NCBI GenBank assembly: GCA_026645375.1
Contig: JAPFFX010000373.1
Span: forward strand, 1-6,919
Direction: 5' to 3'
DNA: 6,919 bases
From: Citricoccus sp. WCRC_4
GTDB taxonomy: Bacteria > Actinomycetota > Actinomycetes > Actinomycetales > Micrococcaceae
This document shows, piece after piece, positions 1 to 6,614 of this stretch (within the stretch, counting starts at the first letter, position 1; the number at the start of each line of letters is the position of its first letter). The translations under genes and the position numbers were made by a program. The notes below the pieces were generated by a model. That model was given only the letters and a program-made list of their open reading frames with translations. It was not told the DNA's origin and did no database searches.

Positions 1-1277
1 TCTCGGCGAACCCGACCGGGCCGCTGCACATCGGCCACACCCGGTGGGCTGCCCTGGGCGATGCCATCGCGCGGCTGCTGCACGCCTCGGGGGCGGAGCT
101 GACCGCCGAGTACTACATCAATGACGCCGGCAACCAGATGAACGTGTTCGCCCAGTCGGTCTACAACCGGCTGCACGGCCTGCCGGTCCCGGAGGGCGGC
201 TACCCGGGGGAGTACATCCAGGACCTCGCACACCAGGTCCTGACCGACCACCCGGACATCCGGACGGTGAACGAGCAGGCGGCGCTGCCCATCATCCGCG
301 AGTCCGCCTACCGGCACCAGATGCAGGACATCCGGACCACCCTGGCCGAATTCGGCGTGCACTTCGACGTCTGGTTCTCCGAGAGGCAGCTGCACGAGTC
401 CGGGGCGATCGAGAACGCGGTGGCCCGGTTGCGCGAGCTCGGCCACATCGACGACCGTGACGGCGCCGTGTGGCTGCGCACCACCGACTTCGGCGACGAC
501 AAGGACCGCGTGCTCATCCGGGCCAACGGCGAGCCGACCTACTTCGCCGCCGACGCCGCCTACTACCTGTCCAAGAAGGACCGCGGCTTCACCGAGAAGA
601 TCTACCTGCTCGGCGCCGACCACCACGGCTACGTGGGCCGGCTCAAGGCCATCGCCGCCTGCGCCGGGGACGACCCGGACCGCAACATCGAGGTGCTGAT
701 CGGCCAGCTGATCTCCGTCAACGGGGCCAAGCTGTCCAAGCGGGCCGGCAACATCATCGAGCTCAAGGACCTGGTCTCCTGGCTCGGTGCCGATGCCCTG
801 CGCTATTCGCTGGCCCGGTACCCCGCGGACTCGCCGATCACCATCGACCCGGAGATCCTCACCTCCCGGACCAATGACAATCCGGTGTTCTACGTCCAGT
901 ACGCGCACGCCCGGACCCGGGGGGCGGCACGCACGGCGGAGGCCGCCGGCGTCGACCGCTCCGCCTTCGACGCGTCCCTGCTGACCCACGCCACCGAGTC
1001 CGACCTGCTGGCCCGGCTGGGCGAGTTCCCCTCGGTGGTCGCCCAGGCCGCCGAGTTCCGCGAACCCCACCGGGTGGCCCGGCACCTGGAGGTCATCGCC
1101 GGGGCCTACCACTCCTGGTACGGTGCCTGCCGCATCGTCCCGGTGACCTCCCGGGAGGGCACGCCCGGGGAGATCACGGACCTGAACCGCACCCGCCTGT
1201 GGCTGAACGAGGCCACCTCCCAGGTGCTCGCCAACGGACTGGGACTGCTGGGCGTCAGCGCCCCGGAGAGGATGTGA
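1..1277 (+). CDS. argS: Arginyl-tRNA synthetase, 5' end missing (cut by window edge)
   Basis: Class I aminoacyl-tRNA synthetase that charges tRNA-Arg with arginine in the cytoplasm. The reading frame is open from base 3, so the gene begins before the window; 424 residues are visible, and compared with family members of about 550-590 residues roughly the first 130 are missing. Visible landmarks are the HIGH signature in the context NPTGPLHIGH (bases 27-38 encode HIGH), a KMSKS-type loop KLSKR (729-743), the DALR sequence that names the anticodon-binding domain (792-803), and a C-terminal helical domain containing NPVFYVQYAHAR. The protein ends in ERM, which is typical of the family, followed by TGA at 1275-1277. 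The ATG at 138 is internal and not the start, because the HIGH motif lies upstream of it. lysA follows immediately. An argS-lysA operon is established in corynebacteria, and the spacing here is consistent with cotranscription. Confidence 0.97.
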   Translation, partial: SANPTGPLHIGHTRWAALGDAIARLLHASGAELTAEYYINDAGNQMNVFAQSVYNRLHGLPVPEGGYPGEYIQDLAHQVLTDHPDIRTVNEQAALPIIRESAYRHQMQDIRTTLAEFGVHFDVWFSERQLHESGAIENAVARLRELGHIDDRDGAVWLRTTDFGDDKDRVLIRANGEPTYFAADAAYYLSKKDRGFTEKIYLLGADHHGYVGRLKAIAACAGDDPDRNIEVLIGQLISVNGAKLSKRAGNIIELKDLVSWLGADALRYSLARYPADSPITIDPEILTSRTNDNPVFYVQYAHARTRGAARTAEAAGVDRSAFDASLLTHATESDLLARLGEFPSVVAQAAEFREPHRVARHLEVIAGAYHSWYGACRIVPVTSREGTPGEITDLNRTRLWLNEATSQVLANGLGLLGVSAPERM

Positions 1278-1280
1278 GGA
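1275..1280 (+). promoter_or_regulatory. Ribosome binding site supporting the lysA ATG start
   Basis: The sequence TGAGGA includes the argS stop codon and sits 5 nt before the ATG at 1286. This is a good Shine-Dalgarno position and favours that start over the GTG at 1274, which overlaps the argS stop (ATGTGA) and has its own purine-rich stretch, GGAGAGG, at 1265-1271. The two starts differ by only four codons, in the same frame. Confidence 0.6.
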
Positions 1281-1285
1281 CGCCG

Positions 1286-2776
1286 ATGACGATCCCGACC
1301 GACGACACGAACCCGGCCGCCGGGCCCTCGCCGCTCGCCCCGGACTGGCTGGAGTACCCCCGGGACCCCAACGCCCTGGTCCCCAAGCTGTGGGCGGCCG
1401 GGGTGTCCCGCAACGACGACGGCGAGATCGCGGTGCAGGGCATTCCCGCCTCGCGGCTCGCCGCGGAGTTCGGCACTCCGTTGCTGGTCCTGGACGAGGA
1501 GGACTTCCGGTCCCGGGCGCGGGCGTTCCGCGAGGCCTTCGACGCGGCCTTCTCGGACCTGTGCGGGGGAGTGGACGTGTACTACGCCGGCAAGTCCTTC
1601 CTGTGCACCGCGGCGGCCCGGTGGGTCACCGAGGAGGGGCTGCGCCTGGACACCGCCTCCGGTGGCGAGCTGGCCATCGCACTGCGCGCCGGGGTGGACC
1701 CGGCCCACATCGGCCTGCACGGCAATAACAAGTCGGACGCGGAACTGCGCCGTGCCCTGGACTCCGGCGTCGGACGGATCGTCGTGGACTCCCTGGACGA
1801 GCTCGACCGGCTGGCCGCCCTGGCCGCCGAGGCCGGGGTGAGGGCGCCCGTCATGCTCCGGCTCACCCCGGGCGTGCACGCCCACACCCACGAGTTCATC
1901 GCCACCGCACACGAGGACCAGAAGTTCGGCCTGTCGATGGCCGCCCCGGATGCCGGGCAGGGCAGCGGGACGGCCGGTTCACCGGCGGCGGCCGCCGTCG
2001 CCCACGCCCTGGCGGCGGAGTCCATCGACCTGCTGGGCCTGCACTGCCACATCGGCTCCCAGATCTTCGAGGCCGAGGGCTTCGGGGTGGCGGCGGAGAA
2101 GCTGCTGGGCTTCCTGGCCGAGATCCGCGACACCCACGGCGTGGAACTGGCCGAGCTGGACCTCGGGGGCGGGCACGGCATCGCCTACACCGCGGCGGAC
2201 GATCCGCGCACGCCCGAGGACATCGCCACCACCCTGGCCTCCGCCGTCCGGGTGGCCACCGAGCGACTGGGGCTGGCCTGCCCGCGGATCTCGATCGAGC
2301 CGGGCCGGGCGATCTCCGGCCCCTCGACGTTCACCCTGTACGAGGCCGGCGTGCGCAAGACCGTGTCCGTGGACGTCCCTGATGCAGCGGGCGTCACGGG
2401 TGGGACGACCCACCCCCGCCGGTACGTGTCCGTGGACGGCGGGATGAGTGACAACGCCCGCCCGGTGCTGTACGACTCCGACTACTCCGTGGCGCTGGCC
2501 TCGCGCACCTCGACCGGGCCCGCCGTGCTCTCCCGCGTGGTCGGCAAGCACTGCGAGTCCGGGGACATCGTGGTCCGGGACGCCTACCTGCCCGACGACG
2601 TCGCGCGCGGCGACCTGCTCGCGGTGCCCGCCACGGGTGCGTACTGCCACTCGTTGTCCAGCAACTACAACCAGCTCACGCGTCCGGCCATCGTGGCCGT
2701 CCGGGACGGACAGGCCCGTGTCATCATCCGCCGGGAGACCGAAGAGGACCTCTTCGCCCGCGAGACCGGCCTCTGA
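1286..2776 (+). CDS. lysA: Diaminopimelate decarboxylase
   Basis: Converts meso-2,6-diaminopimelate to L-lysine and CO2, the last step of lysine biosynthesis, in the cytoplasm; it is a PLP enzyme of fold type III (alanine-racemase-like barrel plus C-terminal beta domain). With the ATG at 1286 it has 496 residues. The PLP lysine is K103 in YYAGKSFLC. HGNNKS follows, then HIGSQ at 255-259, the glycine-rich phosphate-binding GGG at 294-296, EPGR at 338-341, CESGD at 423-427 (the catalytic cysteine of the partner subunit in the dimer) and the substrate/PLP tyrosine Y453 in GAYCHS. It is somewhat longer than the roughly 447-residue mycobacterial enzyme. The extra length is in an N-terminal leader and Ala/Gly/Pro-rich loops near residues 220-240 and 365-375, as expected for surface insertions. 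It lies 8 nt behind argS and 47 nt ahead of hom. In organisms with lysine-containing peptidoglycan, its product also feeds the cell wall. Confidence 0.96.
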   Translation: MTIPTDDTNPAAGPSPLAPDWLEYPRDPNALVPKLWAAGVSRNDDGEIAVQGIPASRLAAEFGTPLLVLDEEDFRSRARAFREAFDAAFSDLCGGVDVYYAGKSFLCTAAARWVTEEGLRLDTASGGELAIALRAGVDPAHIGLHGNNKSDAELRRALDSGVGRIVVDSLDELDRLAALAAEAGVRAPVMLRLTPGVHAHTHEFIATAHEDQKFGLSMAAPDAGQGSGTAGSPAAAAVAHALAAESIDLLGLHCHIGSQIFEAEGFGVAAEKLLGFLAEIRDTHGVELAELDLGGGHGIAYTAADDPRTPEDIATTLASAVRVATERLGLACPRISIEPGRAISGPSTFTLYEAGVRKTVSVDVPDAAGVTGGTTHPRRYVSVDGGMSDNARPVLYDSDYSVALASRTSTGPAVLSRVVGKHCESGDIVVRDAYLPDDVARGDLLAVPATGAYCHSLSSNYNQLTRPAIVAVRDGQARVIIRRETEEDLFARETGL

Positions 2777-2785
2777 CCCCCCCCC
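2777..2785 (+). repeat. Run of nine C directly after the lysA stop
   Basis: Nine consecutive C follow the lysA TGA. The tract lies in the 47-nt lysA-hom gap, outside both coding frames, so length variation would not alter either protein. No terminator hairpin or clear promoter is visible in this gap. Confidence 0.85.
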
Positions 2786-2815
2786 GGACACCCAGCACTT
2801 CATTCCAGACCCAAC

Positions 2816-2820
2816 GGAGG
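2816..2820 (+). promoter_or_regulatory. Strong ribosome binding site of hom
   Basis: GGAGG (GGAGGA if the next base is included) lies 3 nt before the ATG at 2824. It is the most canonical Shine-Dalgarno in the window and fixes the hom start. Confidence 0.75.
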
Positions 2821-2823
2821 ACC

Positions 2824-4194
2824 ATGACCGACACGATCCCGCCCCTGAAGATCGCGCTGCTCGGCGCCGGCACCGTCGGCTCCCAGGTGGCCCGCATCCT
2901 CACCGAGGACGCCCGGATGCTCGCGGCCCGCGTGGGCGCCGAGCTCGAACTGGCCGGGGTGTTCGTCCGCAACCCCGAGGGAGCACGTGACTACCAGCTG
3001 CCCCGCGAGCTCTACACCTCGGACGCCGAGTCCCTGGTGGACTCCGCGGACATCGTCATCGAGCTGCTGGGCGGGATCGAACCGGCGAAGACGCTCATCG
3101 AACGGGCCATCGCCAACGGCTCGGCCGTGATCACTGGGAACAAGGCGCTGCTGGCGCAGTGCGGCAGCCAGCTGTTCGCCGCGGCCGCCAAGGCCGGCAC
3201 GCAGTTGTCCTTCGAGGCCTCGGTGGGCGGGGCCATCCCGATCCTGCGGCCGCTGCGCGACTCCCTCTCCGGGGACCGCGTCAACCGGGTCATGGGCATC
3301 GTCAACGGCACCACGAACTACATCCTCGACCAGATGGACACCACCGGGGCGTCCTTCGACGACGCCCTGGCCGAGGCCCAGCGGCTCGGGTACGCGGAGG
3401 CCGACCCGACGGCCGACGTCGAGGGACTGGACGCCGCGGCCAAGGCCGCGATCCTGGCCAACCTGGCCTTCCACGCATCGTTCTCCATGGACAAGGTCCA
3501 CGCCGAGGGCATCACCCGCATCACCGCGGCGGACAACGAGGCCGCTGCCGAGGCCGGATACGTCATCAAGCTCCTCGCGATCGCCGAGCGCGTCCGGTCC
3601 GAGGCCGGCGTCGACGGCGCGGTGCTGCGGGTGCATCCGACCCTGTTGCCGCGCGAGCACCCGCTGGCCGCCGTGCGCGGTGCCTACAACGCGGTGTTCG
3701 TGGAGGCCGACAACGCCGGTGAACTCATGTTCTACGGCCCCGGAGCCGGCGGCGCGCCCACGGCCAGCGCGGTCATGGGGGACACCGTGTCCATCGCCCG
3801 CCGACTGGTCCGCGGCGGACCCGGCCGCACGCGCACCCCGAAGAGGGCCCTGGCGGCACTGGACGTCGGGGAGGCCACCACGAGCTACATGATCGTGCTG
3901 CGCGTGGCCGACCGGCCCGGCGTCCTGGCCGCCATCGCCACGGTCGTCGCCGAGCACGGCGTGTCGATCGAGGCGATGCGGCAGGTGCCGCTGCCCGAGG
4001 ACAGCACCGTCTACGAGGTGCACGCCGCCGAGGGCGTGCCCGGCTCCCCGGGAGCAGAGGGCCCGGCGGAGTCCCTGCTGCGGATCACCACCCACCGAGC
4101 CCGGGAACGGGCCCTGGCCTCCACCGTCACCGCCATCAAGGAACTGGACGCAGTGACCGACGTGGTCTCCGTCCTGCGCGTCGAAGGGAACTGA
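2824..4194 (+). CDS. hom: Homoserine dehydrogenase with C-terminal ACT domain
   Basis: Reduces L-aspartate 4-semialdehyde to L-homoserine with NAD(P)H, the first committed step toward threonine and methionine (called thrA in mycobacteria). The 456 residues fall into three parts. The N-terminal Rossmann domain has GAGTVG at 14-19 and ITGNKALLA with K107. The catalytic/dimerisation domain has NGTTNY at 161-166 and the family signature at about 185-207, running from AQRLGY through DPTAD to D203 and K207, which match the catalytic Asp and Lys known from the yeast enzyme. The C-terminal ACT domain, from about 355, contains VADRPGVLA. It is a stand-alone enzyme with no aspartate kinase domain. In Gram-positive enzymes of this layout the ACT tail mediates feedback inhibition by threonine, so that is the expected regulation here. 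A short Gly/Pro/Glu-rich insertion at about 403-415 breaks the ACT domain and is probably a loop. thrC follows after 6 nt. Confidence 0.96.
   Translation: MTDTIPPLKIALLGAGTVGSQVARILTEDARMLAARVGAELELAGVFVRNPEGARDYQLPRELYTSDAESLVDSADIVIELLGGIEPAKTLIERAIANGSAVITGNKALLAQCGSQLFAAAAKAGTQLSFEASVGGAIPILRPLRDSLSGDRVNRVMGIVNGTTNYILDQMDTTGASFDDALAEAQRLGYAEADPTADVEGLDAAAKAAILANLAFHASFSMDKVHAEGITRITAADNEAAAEAGYVIKLLAIAERVRSEAGVDGAVLRVHPTLLPREHPLAAVRGAYNAVFVEADNAGELMFYGPGAGGAPTASAVMGDTVSIARRLVRGGPGRTRTPKRALAALDVGEATTSYMIVLRVADRPGVLAAIATVVAEHGVSIEAMRQVPLPEDSTVYEVHAAEGVPGSPGAEGPAESLLRITTHRARERALASTVTAIKELDAVTDVVSVLRVEGN
4183..4190 (+). promoter_or_regulatory. Ribosome binding site of thrC, inside the end of hom
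   Basis: GAAGGGAA lies within the last hom codons, 10 nt before the GTG at 4201. It is the only purine-rich block upstream and supports the GTG start. Confidence 0.5.
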
Positions 4195-4200
4195 ACACCA

Positions 4201-5313
4201 GTGGCACACCAATGGCGCGGAGTGATCCGCGAGTATGCAGACCGGCTGCCCGTCAGCGAGTCCACCCGGGTGGTGACCCTGGGTGAGGGCGGCACCCCGC
4301 TGATCGAGGCACCGGCCCTGTCCCGGCTGGTCGAGGGCGAGGTCTGGGTCAAGTTCGAGGGCATGAACCCGACGGGCTCCTTCAAGGACCGCGGCATGAC
4401 CATGGCCATCACGGCCGCCGTGGAGCAGGGGGCGAAGGCCGTCGTCTGCGCCTCCACCGGCAACACCTCCGCCTCGGCCGCCGCCTACGCCACCCAGGCC
4501 GGGTTGACCTGCGCGGTGCTGGTGCCGGAGGGCAAGATCGCCATGGGCAAGCTGTCCCAGGCGATCGCCCACGGGGCCACGCTGCTGCAGGTGGACGGGA
4601 ACTTCGACAACTGCCTCGACGTGGCCCGCAAGCTCTCCGAGAACTACCCGGTGTTCCTGGTCAACTCCGTGAACCCCAACCGCATCGAGGGCCAGAAGAC
4701 CGGCGCCTTCGAGGTGGTGGACGCCCTCGGCGACGCCCCGGACTACCACCTGCTGCCCGTGGGCAATGCGGGGAACATCACCGCCTACTGGAAGGGGTAC
4801 CGCGAGTACTCCCAGCCGTACACCAACCCGCACCCCGGCGCGCCGGCCGGTGAGCTGCCGGCCGTGTCCACCAGGACGCCGGTGATGTGGGGCTTCCAGG
4901 CCGCCGGCGCCGCCCCCATCGTGCTGGGCCACCCGGTGACCGATCCGGACACGCTGGCCACGGCCATCCGGATCGGCAACCCGGCCTCCTGGGAGCAGGC
5001 GGAGGCCGCCCGGGACGAGTCCGGGGGACTGATCGACTCCGTGACCGACGAGGAGATCCTCGCGGCCCACCGCTGGCTGTCCGCCAAGGAGGGCGTCTTC
5101 GTGGAGCCGGCCTCGGCCGCCGGCGTGGCCGGGCTGATCAAGCACCACGGGCTCGGCAACGTGCCCACCGGCAAGCGCTGGGTCATCACGGTCACCGGTC
5201 ACGGGCTGAAGGACCCCCAGTGGGCCCTGCGCAACGCCGACGGCTCGGACGTGGAACCCCAGAGGGTGCCCTTCGACGTCGTGGCGGTGGCCGAGGCGCT
5301 GGGGCTCTCGTGA
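4201..5313 (+). CDS. thrC: Threonine synthase
   Basis: PLP-dependent enzyme (fold type II) that converts O-phospho-L-homoserine to L-threonine and phosphate, the last step of the pathway. It has 370 residues with a GTG start; the N-terminus MAHQWRGVIREYADRLP resembles actinobacterial homologues of about 360 residues. The PLP lysine is K62 in NPTGSFKDRGM. STGNTS at 85-90 is the loop that contacts the cofactor, GNAGN at 188-192 is the PLP phosphate-binding loop, and TGHGLKD at 332-338 closes the catalytic domain. This is the short form, without the long N-terminal extension of plant or E. coli/yeast-type enzymes. It starts 6 nt after the hom stop, and its own TGA overlaps the thrB ATG by one base, so the three threonine genes very likely form one transcript. 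The long fold-type II lineage also includes threonine dehydratases, but the motifs and the hom/thrB neighbours favour threonine synthase. Confidence 0.96.
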   Translation: MAHQWRGVIREYADRLPVSESTRVVTLGEGGTPLIEAPALSRLVEGEVWVKFEGMNPTGSFKDRGMTMAITAAVEQGAKAVVCASTGNTSASAAAYATQAGLTCAVLVPEGKIAMGKLSQAIAHGATLLQVDGNFDNCLDVARKLSENYPVFLVNSVNPNRIEGQKTGAFEVVDALGDAPDYHLLPVGNAGNITAYWKGYREYSQPYTNPHPGAPAGELPAVSTRTPVMWGFQAAGAAPIVLGHPVTDPDTLATAIRIGNPASWEQAEAARDESGGLIDSVTDEEILAAHRWLSAKEGVFVEPASAAGVAGLIKHHGLGNVPTGKRWVITVTGHGLKDPQWALRNADGSDVEPQRVPFDVVAVAEALGLS

Positions 5314-6317
5314 TGCCCGCCGCCGAGCCACGGACCACGCCGCCGGCCGCCGGGTCCCCGGCGCTGCGGTCCGTGCCCGTGGGGATCACGGTGCGCGTCT
5401 CCGTCCCGGCGACGTCGGCGAACCTCGGGCCGGGATTCGACTCGATGGGCCTGGCGCTGGAGTTGCGTGACGAGGTCGTCATCACCACGGTGGCCGAGGG
5501 GTTCTCCGCCATTGTGGAGGGTGAGGGTTCCGGCTCCGTGCCCACGGACGGCACCCACCTGGTGATCGCCACCCTGCGCGAGTACCTCGCCGAGCGCGGC
5601 TGGGAGGTCGCCGGGATCGAGCTGCGTGCCACGAACCGGATCCCGCACGGGCGGGGACTGGGTTCCTCCGCGGCCGCCCACGCCACCGCGGTGCTGGCCG
5701 CCGACGCCCTGCTGCCCGAGGCCGAGCGCGCCTCGGCGCAGGGGTTGCTGGACGCCTCGGCGGGCCTGGAGGGGCACCCGGACAACGTGGCCCCGGCGCT
5801 GAGCGGTGGCTTCGCGGTCTCCTGGGGCGAGGTCGGCGGATACCAGTCCGTGCGGATGGCCGTCCATCCGGACGTGGTGCCCGTGGTCGCGATCCCGGAG
5901 GAGCCGCTGAGCACGGAGACGGCCCGCGGGCTGCTGCCGCCGCAGGTCCCGCATCACGTGGCCGCGGCGAATGCGGGCCGGGCCGCCCTGCTGGTCCATG
6001 CCCTGACCACGGACCCGTCCCGGTTGCTGCCGGCCACCCAGGACTGGCTGCACCAGGACTACCGTGAGCCGGCCATGCCCGAGTCTGTCGGGCTGGTCCG
6101 TGCGCTGCGTGCCGAGGGGCTGGCTGCCGTCGTGTCCGGTGCCGGGCCGACGGTGATGGTGCTGGCCCCCGACCAGACGACCGCCGAGCAGGCCCGCGGG
6201 ACCATGGAGTCCGCCCTCAGCGGATCGGCGCAGGGGTGGCGTGTGCGCATTCTCCCGGTGGACGTGGCGGGTGCTAAGGTGGAGTCACACCGCACAGGCC
6301 ATCCCCCTCGGGGCTGA
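5313..6317 (+). CDS. thrB: Homoserine kinase
   Basis: GHMP-family kinase that phosphorylates L-homoserine with ATP to give O-phosphohomoserine, the substrate of the neighbouring ThrC. With the ATG at 5313 it has 334 residues. Motif 1 is VPATSANLGPGFD (residues 31-43), the ATP-binding motif 2 is PHGRGLGSSAA (111-121), the conserved EGHPDNVAPA is at 153-162, and motif 3, VSGAGPT, is at 274-280. The start overlaps the thrC stop in TGATG, and no strong Shine-Dalgarno is present (only GGGG at 5301-5304), which suggests translation by coupling to thrC. About 25 residues rich in Pro and Ala precede the conserved domain. GTG codons at 5373, 5379 and 5391 are possible later starts, so the N-terminus is the least certain part. 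The last 45 bases contain a candidate promoter for rho. Confidence 0.95.
   Translation: MPAAEPRTTPPAAGSPALRSVPVGITVRVSVPATSANLGPGFDSMGLALELRDEVVITTVAEGFSAIVEGEGSGSVPTDGTHLVIATLREYLAERGWEVAGIELRATNRIPHGRGLGSSAAAHATAVLAADALLPEAERASAQGLLDASAGLEGHPDNVAPALSGGFAVSWGEVGGYQSVRMAVHPDVVPVVAIPEEPLSTETARGLLPPQVPHHVAAANAGRAALLVHALTTDPSRLLPATQDWLHQDYREPAMPESVGLVRALRAEGLAAVVSGAGPTVMVLAPDQTTAEQARGTMESALSGSAQGWRVRILPVDVAGAKVESHRTGHPPRG
6272..6280 (+). promoter_or_regulatory. Candidate extended -10 promoter element for rho, within thrB
   Basis: TGCTAAGGT combines a TGN extension with TAAGGT, a perfect match to the actinobacterial -10 pattern TANNNT. No convincing TTGACA-like -35 lies 16-19 nt upstream, which is tolerable for extended -10 promoters. 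Transcription would start near 6287 and give rho a leader of about 330 nt that begins inside the thrB coding sequence. The element could be a chance match, but TAnnnT with TG is rare in such GC-rich sequence and the position is suitable. Confidence 0.5.
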
Positions 6318-6377
6318 AGCCGGCCGGACCCCGTTCCTACGTGGAGCCGGCGGACGGTGTGGATCCAGGCACCGAGC

Positions 6378-6393
6378 GGACCGAAGGCGGTCC
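6378..6393 (+). repeat. Leader hairpin 1, stem GGACCG/CGGTCC
   Basis: Perfect 6-bp inverted repeat GGACCG and CGGTCC around the loop AAGG. The same 6-bp stem sequence, also with a 4-nt loop, recurs in hairpin 2 at 6437-6452. Confidence 0.7.
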
Positions 6394-6434
6394 TGCTGGG
6401 CCCCGGCCTGTCACGGCACCCTGGATCGCCCCTC

Positions 6435-6454
6435 CCGGACCGTCTGCGGTCCGG
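6435..6454 (+). repeat. Leader hairpin 2, stem CCGGACCG/CGGTCCGG
   Basis: Perfect 8-bp inverted repeat around the loop TCTG. It is the strongest uninterrupted short-loop hairpin in the leader. Its inner 6 bp are identical to the stem of hairpin 1, so the arms of the two could exchange partners. Confidence 0.75.
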
Positions 6455-6456
6455 TC

Positions 6457-6472
6457 GGCGCCATCCGGCGCC
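6457..6472 (+). repeat. Leader hairpin 3, stem GGCGCC/GGCGCC
   Basis: Two copies of the self-complementary GGCGCC separated by ATCC form a 6-bp stem with a 4-nt loop, starting 2 nt after hairpin 2. Confidence 0.6.
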
Positions 6473-6480
6473 ACGTCCAT

Positions 6481-6498
6481 CGGCCGTCATTCCGGCCG
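6481..6498 (+). repeat. Leader hairpin 4, stem CGGCCG/CGGCCG
   Basis: Two copies of the self-complementary CGGCCG separated by TCATTC can form a 6-bp stem. With hairpins 2 and 3 this makes three hairpins within 64 nt. Confidence 0.55.
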
Positions 6499-6565
6499 GC
6501 GGACTCGAATCCCGGTCTTCAGCCCCTGGTTCTCCAGTGTTCACGGGGCGGCCGGAGCACACGTA

Positions 6566-6591
6566 GCGGGATCCCTCCAGTCGGGTCCCGC
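6566..6591 (+). promoter_or_regulatory. Hairpin next to the rho ribosome binding site
   Basis: GCGGGATCC (6566-6574) pairs with GGGTCCCGC (6583-6591): nine pairs including one G-U, with an 8-nt loop. It ends 11 nt before the Shine-Dalgarno GAAGGA, too close to be ignored by an initiating ribosome. It lacks a downstream T-run, so it is not a standard intrinsic terminator. Part of its 5' arm and loop, TCCCTC at 6572-6577, is also complementary to GAGGGA at 6597-6602, so two mutually exclusive folds are possible. Confidence 0.6.
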
Positions 6592-6602
6592 CTGACGAGG
6601 GA

Positions 6603-6608
6603 GAAGGA
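6603..6608 (+). promoter_or_regulatory. Ribosome binding site of rho
   Basis: GAAGGA lies 6 nt before the GTG at 6615, an ideal distance, within a longer purine run that begins at 6597. This site decides the rho start. It is itself half of a short palindrome, GAAGGAACCTTC at 6603-6614. Confidence 0.8.
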
Positions 6609-6614
6609 ACCTTC

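Larger units (their letters stand above)
6318..6614 (+). other. Non-coding structured leader upstream of rho
   Basis: These 297 nt hold no convincing gene. The rho frame has a stop (TAG) at 6564-6566 and no alternative start between it and 6615. Open frames crossing the region lack a Shine-Dalgarno or have third-position GC clearly lower than the flanking genes. The stretch contains at least five inverted repeats, listed separately. Between 6421 and 6540 I count 50 C against 35 G, a modest C excess that would be compatible with Rho loading. No hairpin followed by a T-run is present, so there is no canonical intrinsic terminator after thrB. The region most likely serves as the 5' untranslated leader of rho. 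Confidence 0.7.

Noticed and set aside
2741..2755. Palindrome GAAGAGGACCTCTTC near the end of lysA, considered as an operator or terminator stem
   Set aside because: The one-base centre is too tight for a good RNA hairpin, there is no T-run, and the sequence is explained by coding for EEDLF in preferred codons. A regulator site cannot be excluded but has no support.
2800..5331. A 2.5-kb open frame on the - strand (843 codons) opposite hom and thrC
   Set aside because: It is exactly antisense to two well-recognised genes. Its translation is low-complexity Gly/Arg/Val/His-rich with no domain, and long antisense frames are expected when third positions are almost all G or C.
6303..6313. CCCCCTCGGGG at the thrB stop, considered as a terminator
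   Set aside because: The stem is only about 4 bp with a tiny loop and is not followed by T residues.
6341..6595. An 84-codon + strand frame in the rho leader starting at GTG, considered as a leader peptide
   Set aside because: No Shine-Dalgarno precedes the GTG. I count about 24 of 84 codons ending in A or T, far more than in the flanking genes, and the product has no recognisable features.
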